Source: Lepraria neglecta
Lineage: Eukaryota > Ascomycota > Lecanoromycetes > Lecanorales > Stereocaulaceae
Reading direction: 5' to 3'
DNA length: 64,000 nt
NCBI GenBank assembly: GCA_033220425.1
Contig: CM065651.1
Span: 1,240,001 to 1,304,000, forward strand
Below the pieces are notes generated by a model. The model was not told where the DNA came from. It was given only the letters and a program-made list of their open reading frames with translations, and did no database searches. A program made the translations under genes and the position numbers. This document shows, piece by piece, positions 20,701-31,481 of this stretch; positions within the stretch are counted from its first letter, which is position 1; each line of letters starts with the position of its first letter.

Positions 20701-20865
20701 TATATATAATATACACCCCGAATTTAGGATTTGAGATTACTCTTTTGGTCTGAGAAAGGGAGCAGGTCCGCTTTAGAGGGAGCATTAAAGGGGTATAGGC
20801 GAGTATCGAAAGAGTAAAGGGGCGAGCGAGCATAGGGGAGTAGTAAGGGAGCAAATAGACAAAAC
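20701..20865 (+). repeat. GGGAGCA-rich dispersed repeat, copy B3
   Basis: Begins TATATATAATATACACCCCG and continues with GAAAGGGAGCAGGTCCGC and GAGGGAGCA units. It diverges sooner than B4. Confidence 0.55.
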
Positions 20866-20914
20866 AGACCTTAGTACGCGAGCAGAGAGTGTCACGTGCT
20901 ACAAAGTTTGAAGA

Positions 20915-21275
20915 TTACTATATATATATATTATATACACCCCGAACTTAGGATTGGCAATTACCCGTTTCGATCAGGAAAGGGAGCAGGGCCGCTTTAG
21001 AGGGAGCAGCGAGGGAGCAGGGGGGAGCAGCAAGGGAGCAGGGGGGAGCAGCAAGGGAGCAAGGGCGAGCGCTGAGGGAGTAGGGGGGAGTACTAAGGGA
21101 GGGGGAGTAGCGAAGGAATAGGGGGGTATAATAGGGTAGTATAGGGGCGCAGGAATAGGAGCCTAACGATTGGAGCCTGAAATGGCTTTGACGACCTCGG
21201 CTTAAGCTGCCATTTGTTAAAATCAGTATATCTAGCTTTAGTTGCTGCCTAGAAATTTGCCGCCTAGACACTGTC
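20915..21275 (+). repeat. GGGAGCA-rich dispersed repeat, copy B4 (longest)
   Basis: Begins with the TATTATATACACCCCGAACT motif and has at least eight imperfect GGGAGCAG units at 20985-21130. It ends with GGAGCCTGA and GGCTT-type sequence also seen at the end of B1. The minus-strand open frame across it is a Leu/Pro/Ser-rich repeat translation and I do not call it. Confidence 0.55.
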
Positions 21276-21460
21276 ACTTTCTATTAGAAAAATAAGATGG
21301 AACCTTCGGTGGCGGATAAACTCCTCCGTCGTTCCTAGCGAAACGGCATATAGTATACGCGAACGATATATAATTCTCTCTATGCCTAAAGCCCTATCAT
21401 AAGCAGCTGGACACACCACTACCTATGCTCTTAAAGGATAAAAGCGCGGCCATCTTTTAG

Positions 21461-21840
21461 TATGGAGAATCCGATAAGATTTCTCTTTACCACTTAGCAA
21501 GCAAGCTACGTGGAGGACGCTTTTGCTTTTGCGATACGGCTCAGATTCCAGCATATGGTAGCTTCAATTGGACAATTTAAATCTCGTTTGACGACAGGGT
21601 TCAATGGGTGCTCCGTTCCCCTCGAACCGACGATGCAATTTGATCGAAAGAGACGAACCTTTTACTACTTGCTAGCGAGGCCGCCACTTTGAAATATATT
21701 AAGGCCAACAGTACTATCCCTGTTCCTCAAGTTTTTGCGTATAGGTAAGCAAATCTTCCCTTGTATCTTAGAATTAGACTAATTGATATATAGCTGCTCC
21801 TGGGATACCGATCTTGGCAATCCCATCACATCGTCACAGC
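21461..21840 (+). pseudogene. Decayed aminoglycoside-phosphotransferase-like (kinase-fold) gene
   Basis: One frame reads YGESDKISLYHLASKLRGG, QIPAYGSFNWTI, ISFDDRVQWVLRSPRTDDAI and then SEAATLKYIKANSTIPVPQV. These are N-lobe blocks of fungal phosphotransferase (APH) family proteins. The frame is broken by TAA at 21578-21580 and TGA at 21641-21643. An intron fits at 21745-21793 (GTAAGC...TATAG), joining FAYS to CSWDTDLGNP. After that similarity fades. A possible C-terminal scrap (AIISAVDWKGSD) lies near 21960. Only the N-lobe half is readable, so it is not functional. Confidence 0.7.
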
Positions 21841-23425
21841 ATATTGTACGATTGTTGACGATTAAAATAATCATACGTCTTTGTTTTAACAGCAGGCCTA
21901 AAACACTTGCTTGTTGCAGCGAAAAATAACGATCTTCAGCTTGGAGACCGTGACGGTGCAATCATTTCTGCTGTCGATTGGAAAGGATCTGATGCAGCAG
22001 GAGCTTGCATGAACAAGAGCGGCACGCTGAAACGGGAATAGTAGGAACGCGAGCCTTGGCACGAAGGCATGCGGTCTGCTCGGAATTTTTCGCGCAAGCC
22101 CAATACCATCACCTCCTGCGAAGATTCCTCTGCCAGTTCCTCTTATTCGCCAAAGTTGTCCGCAATTCTCCTTGTTCTTACAACGCCCCTTCCGCGACCC
22201 AGATATTGTCCTCGTATTTCTTCGACGACCTGCCAAAGCCTATAACTCGCCCGGCTAAATGCGCAAAACCACTCCTCCTCGAAGTCAACCACGGCGAGAA
22301 AGAGATATCTTGAAAATACCTCCCAAGAGAATATAACAGAAGTTGCGGAATTAAACAACTGGATCTTCAAAAGACTTGGGAAAGCACTCGGCTCCAAATC
22401 AGAGGTCCAGCTACACTCGCTCTTTTCCTTAACTATGGACGCGAGTGACGCACAGTAGTGCAACTCTAGTCCCCAGGTTTAGCATTACGGACGATATCGC
22501 AAACTATGAATATGAGATATCTGTCAACGGGCATTGCATGGAAGTTCCATGCTAACGATAGGAAACGAGACTGATTGGTAGATGAGGACTTGCCCATATG
22601 TTGTAGCGCATGAACCTTTGACTGGCACTACAGACCCTACGATAAGCTTCTGCTACATTGCTATCTATATACCTCAGTCTTTTGCAAAGATTATAATGTA
22701 TTGGTGAAATGTTACTTCCATTTTATAGATCCAGTCCCATTCTCATGGACATAGCCTATGCCAAATCGCCTATCCTCTTCGTCCTTGAAGCGCACTAAAA
22801 TGACAAGCCTGTCGTCGCTCGGATCATTGTGAGACTAGTAAAGGCGAATATTTTTTATTTCGGCCTTTTTCATTTCCGAGCTCTGGTCCGTATTAGGGGT
22901 ATTAAGCGCATTAGGAAGAGAACATATGTGCCTCCTGTTCTTATTTCTCACAAAATGCTTGGACAGTTTGTCAGAGCTGCGCGCTAGAGAAGTTTTCTGG
23001 CTTGACTAAACTAATATATTATATAAGTCTCCTAGAGCTTGAGTTTATAGCCGGAACCTTGAGCAACAAAGCTATAGAAATTATGATAAAATTTGAGTTT
23101 GTGAATAGTACAAAGTAGCTGGTCTTGAAAAAGATGACTTTACCTAGGCATTATTACATCATTCCACTTTTCACCTATTGTCAACAACAATAAATCACGC
23201 GGAAGAGCTCGGAGGTCAATGCTTGCGCTCCTCGGGAATCGTATGGACCGAGCCGTCCCTGGCCTGTCGCCCCTCTGGTGCACCCTTCGCACGCACCTGT
23301 ATTAATACGCACAGCCTTAATGAACCTTATGTGTAGATGTAGCTTATTCATCTGCTTGATGTTGATGCTGACAGAATACATTCTTCACCATCTGTCGCTA
23401 CATTCGATGTAGTCCTAAGAATTCA
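21841..23425. other. No supported gene; partly AT-rich spacer
   Basis: Contains faint coding-like scraps on both strands (for example 22143-22313) but no recognisable protein. The last ~150 bp before 23426 is the probable promoter of the HET gene. I found no inverted repeats or RNA genes. Confidence 0.4.
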
Positions 23426-25629
23426 ATGGGTTCTGTCCTTTGCGATACGTGTCAATCGGTATTCCGTGGTCCGCAAAGGCTTGGCGATGAGCAGGAGAAC
23501 GAGCACCACGCTTCGCCGGCAGCCTTGGTGAAAGCGGCGCGAGAGGGTTGTTTCGTCTGCAAACACGTTCTTCGCGAGCTTGAAGAAAATGATGACTTCC
23601 GTGCCGATGATCTGTCGCTGTCTTTCCTGTGGTATTTGATGAAAGATTGGAATCAAGTCTCGGAACGTACCTTGACTTGGTTCGATCTCATTATTGAAAT
23701 GAAAAGGGGAAAAGCTGAGAGCAAGGATGAGAGTACAGCTGTAAGCATATCAGAACAAGACGGAAGTTCGAATGACTACGGCTCCTCCGGTGCCGAGGAT
23801 GAACTGGTAGACAGATGGTTATTTACGGTGGAGCCCACGGAAGGTATACGGCCCCTCAGCCTCCTTTAGGCAGAAACTGATTCGAGCTTTGGGTATTAGA
23901 GACAGCTGAGAATGTCGGCGATTGGGAGCCGCCGCACGATATTCGCGATCCGCGGCTGAGCGCTCTTATTTCAAAGTGGTTTAATGAATGCAAGATGAAT
24001 CACCCTGAATGCGATCCACGGGTCGTAGAGAAATCGCCTGGATTTTTCCCAAAACGACTGCTCGACCTCAGCTCTACGAATGAAAATGGCACGATCAAGC
24101 TGGTCACGTGCATCCCTGGAGACAAAATGCTGGCTGCATCCTATGCCACTGTTTCCCACTGTTGGGGTAAAGCTAAAACGTTAAAACTTCTTTCGAACAA
24201 CATTGAGACTCTGAAGAACGATGGCATAGATATTGACTCGTTACCGATCAGCTACAAAGAAGCAATTCATTTCGCTACTGCGCTTAATATTAGATACTTG
24301 TGGATCGACTCCTTATGCATCATTCAGGATGATCCCCAAGATTGGTTCTCTGAAGCAAGCGTAATGGATAAAGTCTATCTTGGTTGTGACATCTGTATCG
24401 CACTTGCAGGGGCTGCTGAAAACAGCGAACCCTCATTCGCTCGGAGGTCTCATTCTCAGATCCGTCCCATCCGTATCACGGCCGAGTGGGATGGCAGCCA
24501 CGCGAAGGACTACACTATTAGGGATGGTTTCATGTCGCGAGACTACACATCATCCGTCCTCGCCGAACGAGCATGGGTGGTTCAGGAGAGCGTTATGTCG
24601 CATCGCACCTTGTCCTTTGGCAAGATCCAGGCCTGGTACCAGTGCTTAGAAAATGCTGCGTGTGAGACTTATCCAGGCTGGATCCCAAAGGTACTGAACC
24701 CATCGAGTGACCACTCAAACGTACTCTCGAAGTCGGATGATTTATGGCAACATCGACACAAGACTTGGGAGTCCACGGTGGAAAGGTATTCCGATGCTAG
24801 ACTTACGTACACTAGTGACCGATTGATCGCCTTTAGAGGCATTACAAATTTCTACAGTAGCAGGCTTGAGGAGCAGGCCTTGGCAGGACTTTGGAGATCA
24901 CAGCTGCCTTTTCAGCTGTTGTGGCGAACGTGGACGTCAAATACGCTTGATTGGCGTGAAGCTCGTCTCGACAATGATGGACCAATTCGGAGGCCTCGTC
25001 CACTCCGTGCGCCAACGTGGTCTTGGCTGTCAATAGAAGGTCAAGTACAGTTCTACCACACGTACACGTTAGGCTTGGCCGAAGAGGGGTCCGTAACGGC
25101 GTTATGTACTGTGCAACACGTTCAAGCAGATGAGAGTCTTAGAGATGGGCAGAGCTATGTAATAGAAGGGCGAATCACACTCCAAGGCGCCCTACATCCA
25201 ATCAGATTGGGCAATAATGGTAGCTTGGCTCAACCGCTGACCGCGGATGCCAATGGTACAGAACTCGAACATATCTCAGCCTCGCCATCGGTTCAAGAAC
25301 ACTTCGGCCGCGAAGGTATTCCTTATCTCTCCGCACAGTGGGAGCCCGATGAAGAGGGCGAACAGGGTGGGCTAGAAGTCTTTCAGTGGAACAAGCACAC
25401 AGGCCCCAGCGATTCCACTAACAAGAAGATCGTTGAGCATGTTAATGCTTTCTGCTTCCCGATCCTAGAAAAGCGCCAGGAAGGTTTTCCGCTTACAGCC
25501 GGGCTTATCTTAGAGGATTCGAAAATGCAACCTGGACTATACGAGCGAATAGGCTTGTACACAACTATTGGAGAAGAGGAGAAATCCTACTTCGCAGTGT
25601 CGAGTTTGAAGCTTGTAACCATCGTATAA
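23426..25629 (+). CDS. HET-domain protein (heterokaryon incompatibility type), two exons
   Basis: Exon 1 is 23426-23843 and exon 2 23900-25629. The 56 bp intron (GTATAC...TTAG, CTGAT branch site) joins VEPTE to ETAENVGDWEPPHDIRD, giving 715 residues in frame. The N-terminus has a CDTCQSVF...CFVCKHV Cys-pair module that often precedes HET domains. The HET domain begins at about residue 221 with YATVSHCWGKAKTLKLL, followed by LPISYKEAIHFATALNIRYL, WIDSLCIIQDD and the ERAWVVQESVMSHRTLSFG block. HET proteins can trigger cell death when unlike strains fuse; which partner this one senses cannot be read. Intact, next to decayed genes and the RIP-mutated block. Confidence 0.92.
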
Positions 25630-26502
25630 CGAGCTACTCGAGATCAAGTACTTCACTCGCAACGAGCCACACGAACACGAGTCTTTCCAGATGCCATGAC
25701 GACGTGAACCAGATGACTTGGAGCTGTGTATCTGCGGATGATCAGGTCAGCCACATTGTAGCAACATGGCGATGCGAAATTCGGCCTGAGAGTACAACAA
25801 ATAGCAGGTCCTTTTTGTGAAAGACAGCAACCAAAGTTGTCTATACTTGACCCGCTAAATTCTTGAGGCATCTCGAGAAGAGCTTGGCGAATGAATGCTG
25901 TTTCACACTCGAAACGGAATTAAGCTGATGTGTCTCAACTCAACCCAAGAGGCTCCCCCTCAACGCTGCCACAGAAAATTGCCAAGGTTGGCTCATTTTG
26001 TCACAGATTAAGCTGCCATTAATTCTGCTGTCATGCAAGCGAAATGGCATTGTAATCAAACGAACTTCAGGTATAGACAACCACGTGTTTCGCCAAAGCT
26101 TCATTGGACCAAGCCGACAGATATGTTTGTTTCTTACTGGATTTTTGCGAAGCGAAATATTTCTAATTTCTATTCGCAGCACAAGCTGGAACTCCCATGA
26201 AATTCAAAATGAGTCGAAAAGTAAAGATGCTAAGCACACTGGGAAAGGGTTTGCGGCTGACATCCGTGAAGAATTCTTATTCTAGGAGTAAGCGCTAACG
26301 TTTGCGATTTCGAAGTACGAGTACTTCTACGTTGAAGTGAGTATTGTGACGTAACCGCGACAGTGGCGTTGAGAACCATGCAGGTCTTCACTAGTTACCG
26401 TATTCTAGGTTTCCAGGCGCAAACGAACTCCAGCCACATTGTCGGGCAGCATTGAGCATCGGACAAGCAAAACACTCCGTATACAACGATCTTCTCTGCG
26501 TG
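25630..26502. other. Intergenic, no gene seen
   Basis: About 870 bp after the HET gene. Open frames at 25998-26285 and on the minus strand are short, overlapping and unrecognised. No repeat noted. Confidence 0.4.
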
Positions 26503-27093
26503 ATGCACTGGCTACTGCTCATTGCACTCGTGGGGCTAGCTGAGCTCCAACACGTTTCTGCGAAAGACATTTTTAGCCACGATCACTATCAAGTCACGTA
26601 CGATCATGACGGTAGCATCTGGCCTTGGCGTATGTAAATAACCTCGCCTCATACGCCGCCCCATATAGCAGCCCCTAATCGATTATATAGGAAGAGCTTA
26701 CCGTTCATCGTATACATAATCACTGTTGAAAACGTCAACACTGGTGCAAGGTATATGGCTGAGGGTGTTTACCTGGAGACTGTCAAGATGCTCTCCTCAC
26801 CGACAACCATTTCCATTACACCAACGTCCCAACCTTTGCGCTCGCTTAGCTTCCTTCACCTATGATACTTGCCATCAAGTACCTTTGATAACTTTCCCAA
26901 CACCAATCAGAGTTTCAAATACCCCATCTCCATGGTTTTTGGAAGCATCAATTATCAAGGCGGAGACGTCTCCAATGCAAGATTTGTCAGCAAATCAGTT
27001 ATTCCTAGTCTTTCAAACTAGCTTACCAACAAGGCTCTCGACGAATTTATCTCTCCCTTCACTCGGGCGAACCAAAGGCGGTATGGGGAGTAG
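26503..27093 (+). pseudogene. Decayed gene for a putative secreted protein of unknown family
   Basis: The start MHWLLLIALVGLAELQHVSA is a good signal peptide, followed by KDIFSHDHYQVTYDHDGSIW. The frame then hits TAA at 26635 inside an intron-like segment (GTATGT at 26630, CTAAT, TAG at 26690) whose 61 bp length breaks the frame by one base. The same frame resumes as KSLPFIVYIITVENVNTG, GVYLETVKM, TGA at 26863, FPNTNQSFKYPISMVFGSIN, TAG at 27019, and ends at TAG 27091. Three stops and one shift in an otherwise coherent frame indicate a recent pseudogene. I do not know the family. Confidence 0.5.
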
Positions 27094-28220
27094 ATAGTGA
27101 GAAGGTCGTTGCTCTTCGTATGACGTGCTAGAGTTGAGATACTGAGTTCTTCTCAGGTATCGTCGGAGGCTGGGGCCTACTGCATCAGTCGATTGGAGGC
27201 AAGACGCGGATTTCGTAAAGCACGGCGTGGCGGCATCTTCCTCCAAAGAATAGGAGCTCTTTCTCTTGAGGGACTGCAGGCCAGTGACAGTGGAAGCCTC
27301 GTTTTCTGCTTGATACACCGAGCTTGGCCAGTTCTCTAATGACGAATATAAGATAAATTCTTGAAAGTAAGATCCATCAACGGATGAGGCGGACGAGGAG
27401 CTACATGGCATGATATATGTAGTGCAATATGGGGATGGCCGACGTATCGTGAAAGTTGAAGGTTGGCAGTCATGAATATATAGTCGAATATGTCAACTTG
27501 AAATAGCGAATATGTATTCAAGTTGGGCTGTCAAGCTTCAAGTGGATTCAAGCGGTGGCGATTATCAGCCGTGACATCAGAGGTATACAACCGGATGAAG
27601 TCAGGGTTTAGAAGACTGCCCAGGATCTTACTTCAATATCTCTGATCCTGAACAGAAGAGCCTTCGTTAATTCCAGCCTTGTAGCAAGTTCGACCCCTTT
27701 TAGTTTAGCCTTATATAGAAAAGCATTTGCTCAGGCACTTCCGCCATTTTTCAATGGGGGCCTTGGCAAGACAGCTGGCAGGGTCTCAGTAATGATGTAT
27801 ATGCAACGCGGAAAGCAATCACAATGAACGAGTTATTGGAGTTGAAAAAGTCTTGATGTTCTTTTCTCGCTACTGAGCGGAAGAAATGTATAAGGCAAAG
27901 CGCAAGCGCTTACTAACTAATCCAGCAACCATAACAGTTGCCCCCGCCGAAAGATGCCGTTCGCCCACGAGGCATCAAGAAGCTAGAAGAAGCTATATAC
28001 ATCAAGAGGATTGCATTGCCAGTGTCGAGATTCTGTACGACTGCGATGTTTCCATTGTGAAGGCTCCGCTTGACTATATGTAGCTATCGTAGAAAGGAAG
28101 AATTGGCCGACTACTATTCAGGGTCGCCGTTATTAAGAAAAGTAGGTGACCATTATTCAGGGTCGCCGTCATCAGGAATAAAAAGTCGATAGGTAGAGTA
28201 TTAGTACCGTGCCTTTTCTC
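27094..28220. other. No supported gene; left border of the RIP-mutated block
   Basis: A minus-strand open frame at 27013-27411 and a short plus frame at 27886-28083 exist but show nothing recognisable. A ~21 bp motif ACTATTCAGGGTCGCCGT-like is repeated at about 28108 and 28152. AT content rises sharply from about 28200. Confidence 0.4.
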
Positions 28221-28449
28221 AGCCATGCTTATTCAATAATATATAGCTCTCCTCGGATATTAAGCTCGATATTACTATCTTCTACTAGCTTCGCAAAGTT
28301 CTCTAAAGGAGCTTATCTCTAGCTCTTAAATAAACTATTATAAAAGGTAATATATAATATAGCAGGGAAAGTATCGGTGAAAAGAACTATAGCGTCGTTG
28401 ACACGCTTAGCGATACTATTACAGTATGCCCGATTATCTATAAGTTTAT

Positions 28450-30225
28450 CTATTTCGTTCTTTGAGCTTTAAGTGCGCCCTAGACCTTTAATATTTATAT
28501 AGGAACCTTGGTCTGCGGCATAAATAATTTCTAGTAGGTAATAATCCTGCTCTACTTGAATATACGTACAGCGTAGCTGTTGAATACCTTATAAAATCCT
28601 TCAAGCAGCTACGCTATAGCTACTACCTTTCCTTCCGCGATACGTAAGTTCTTCCTAAGGTTTTTATTATCTAGAGTTAGGGTAGCGATAAGCTTATCCT
28701 TTATATCGTTATCTAGTAGTAGCTCCTCTTTATCTTCATCGCTATCGATAAGAATTATATTCGGCTTCTACTTTACAGGTATAGTATTTTTTAGAGGTAG
28801 TAGAGGCTCCTGCGTAGGCTCCTGCGTAGTATCCTTCCTTAGTATAGTCTTCTTACCCTTTCCTTTTACCTCGGTTACCAATTCCTTTAGCGGTATCCCT
28901 ACCTTCTAACGCTTCGGCGGCGGGCCCGGCGTATTTTTTCCTCCCTTACGCTTTAACTTTAAAGCTATCTCCGTGGCCTTACCCGGCGTAGCCTGAATTT
29001 TATAAACTCGGCCGTTAATAATAGTATACTTATTATATACCTTTATCCTAGTGAAATCTTCCTAGTCTATATTATATAATCGCTCTCCTTTATCTCTATA
29101 TATCTATATATATCTAAATAGAACCTTATAGACCCATTTTTCGGTCTTACTATTATAATACTTTACTATCTAGCTATAATTCGTCTATTCTAAATATAGC
29201 GGGTCCCTTAAATAGAAGACCGTAGGCCATCTCTTATAGCGCTCTATCCGAGATATTACTTTATTTTTAGTAATATTAGCTACCTAAAGTAATAAAAGAT
29301 TAACGCCAGTTAGCGGCTATATAGATTCGTCTACTATTATATTATAATTAGGCTCGTTATAAAGTAGAGGGTCGTTAACCTTCCGATTACCCTTCTAGTC
29401 GCCGCCTCCTTCTTTCTAGTAGATATATACCGGAATACTAGAGTATAGCTTTATTAGAGTAGGGGAATCGTTATTACTAAGGAGGATCCTAAGGGCAGGT
29501 AAATTAACGCGGACGAACTTATTAGTAGAGGAGTATCCTTTCGAAGGCTTACGGAAAGGAAGGACTAGAGTATTTTAGAGATTATCTAGCTCCCTTTTTA
29601 GATCTAGCCTCTCTTCTAGTCGATTCAGGTAGTTAGTATACTATAGTACTAGTTATAGAAAATATATATAATTAATTTAGGGGGTATAAAGGTTAAGACC
29701 TTAGTATAAGTCCGGGTAAATAAATAACTCTATATATAGGTTTTTATTAATAGGGTAAGCTAAGGGACTAATAAGTTCTCTAAAAGTTACCTTAAAAGGA
29801 TCGTTTATAAAATTCTATAATACGTATACTAGCTCCTTAGGTTCTATAATAATAGGTAGAAGTTTAGCGTTTATAGTAATAGGGTACCTCAGAATAATAT
29901 ATACGTTAATTATTCCAACGATCTAATTAATATCAGGTCTAAATCCTGACCTAACGGTCTCCTCGGTTTAGTATTATAGATATTCTAATAGCTTATTAAT
30001 AGAGGGTAATCCGCAAAGAATAAACCGCGCGTTATTATCTTCAGATAGATAGTACTACGAAATAGCTTCGGCGTAATAATAATCTTTTAGTTTAAAAGGT
30101 ATACCCTAGAAGCTATTATATATGGGTAAAGGAATAATAAACTTGGCCTCTATATCCTTTTCTTCCGTATAGTCTTCTTGTAGCTCGAATTCGTATTTAG
30201 GAAAAGATATAGATTATATTTGATA
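28450..30225 (-). pseudogene. RIP-fossil ORF of unknown family, about 580 codons
   Basis: Reading the minus strand from about 30225 down to 28450 gives one continuous frame in which every stop I met is TAA or TAG and no frameshift is needed. Clear stretches are EFELQEDYTEEKDIEAKFII, the segment FKLKDYYYAEAIS, RIERYKRWPTVFYLRDPLYL, EKWVYKVLFRYI, and a basic tail KLKRKGGKNTPGPPPKR followed by an acidic IDSDEDKEELLLD. I do not recognise the family. It lies just left of the end of the ~18 kb element at 30275 and reads away from it, so it may belong to another element into which that one jumped. Confidence 0.55.
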
Positions 30226-31481
30226 CGATATTACGTATAGTATAGTATAGGGTATAGGTAAGTCAAGTAAGGTACATCGCGCTTTCCCAAAAGATTATGT
30301 CATTAGCGTTACAGCTAGTTTTGCGCTATCAGCAGGCCGTATAGCGATTAGGGTCTACATCCCATATCGATTGCAGACCGAGAAATTAGCCAAATTAGTA
30401 ACTCGAGGTTACCGATAGTAGTATCTGTAACCTTAAATTGCTACGCTAGGCGCCTACAATATTAGTATCAAAAGTTACTTTCGTGGACTAACGCCACCAT
30501 TACGCATTTATTCCGGAATACAAAATATATATACTTAGGTAGTATATCGACAACATTAGTAGATAAGAAGTTATCCGAGTCGGATAGTTCGGATACATCC
30601 TCTACTATAGTAGGTATATTCGAGTCAGACATCTTATCTAGAATTAACCTATAGGTAGTATTATCCGAGCTAGGCGATTTTAAAAGATAATACGATAATT
30701 ATTTTCATATTATATATTTAATAGCTATATATTTAATTGCTAATAGCTTGATTCCGTCAGGCTTCCTCCCGCCTAAGCTTTATACTCTATTAATCTATCC
30801 TCTATCCCCTCTATAGTATCCTTAGTAGCCTAGTCCTTAGGTTCTTCTCCTATTAGAATAATATTTAGATATACTATTTTATCCTCTATAATCCACCTCT
30901 CTACTAACCTACTCTACTCTTCGATATCTATAATATAATTCTCTTCCTAAAGACTCTTATCTACTTATAGGCCGGCCTCCTTCTATATATACTCGAAGTC
31001 CTATATTAAAAATACCTAGATATCTATTATCTCCGCTGAATTATTACTAAAGGTAAGGGAAGCGAAAAAACTATCCTGGTTTCTAAACTCTAAATTAGTC
31101 TCGTTAAGACCCTCCTCGGGAGATAGTTCTTTAGCCTTAATTTTAGTATTAGCCGATAATATATACCTATAATCGCTTCTTATATATACCGTATATTCTT
31201 TATTATTTCTATACTCTTCTTCTTAGCCTATTATACTAGTATTATTTATTTCTATCTCCTCTAGAACGCTCTAAAGGTCCGGTTAATTTTTTAGATCTTC
31301 TAGAGAATCCTTAAATATATTAGTAACTGGTAGTCAACGGTTCTTACTATACCTATTTATATAGTAGTAGTCTATTATTCGACAATAAAGTAGTCCCGTA
31401 ACTATCCGCGTTTTGATTTTACCTATATTATACTATACCTCTATTATATATTTAAATATAGCTTAAGGTATTATTAGTATA

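Noticed and set aside
20948-21277. 109-codon minus-strand ORF with a Pro/Cys/Ser repeat
   Set aside because: It is the translation of the GGGAGCA repeat copy B4.
27013-27411. 132-codon minus-strand ORF
   Set aside because: It overlaps the decayed secreted-protein gene on the other strand and has no recognisable sequence. It could be real, but I cannot support it.
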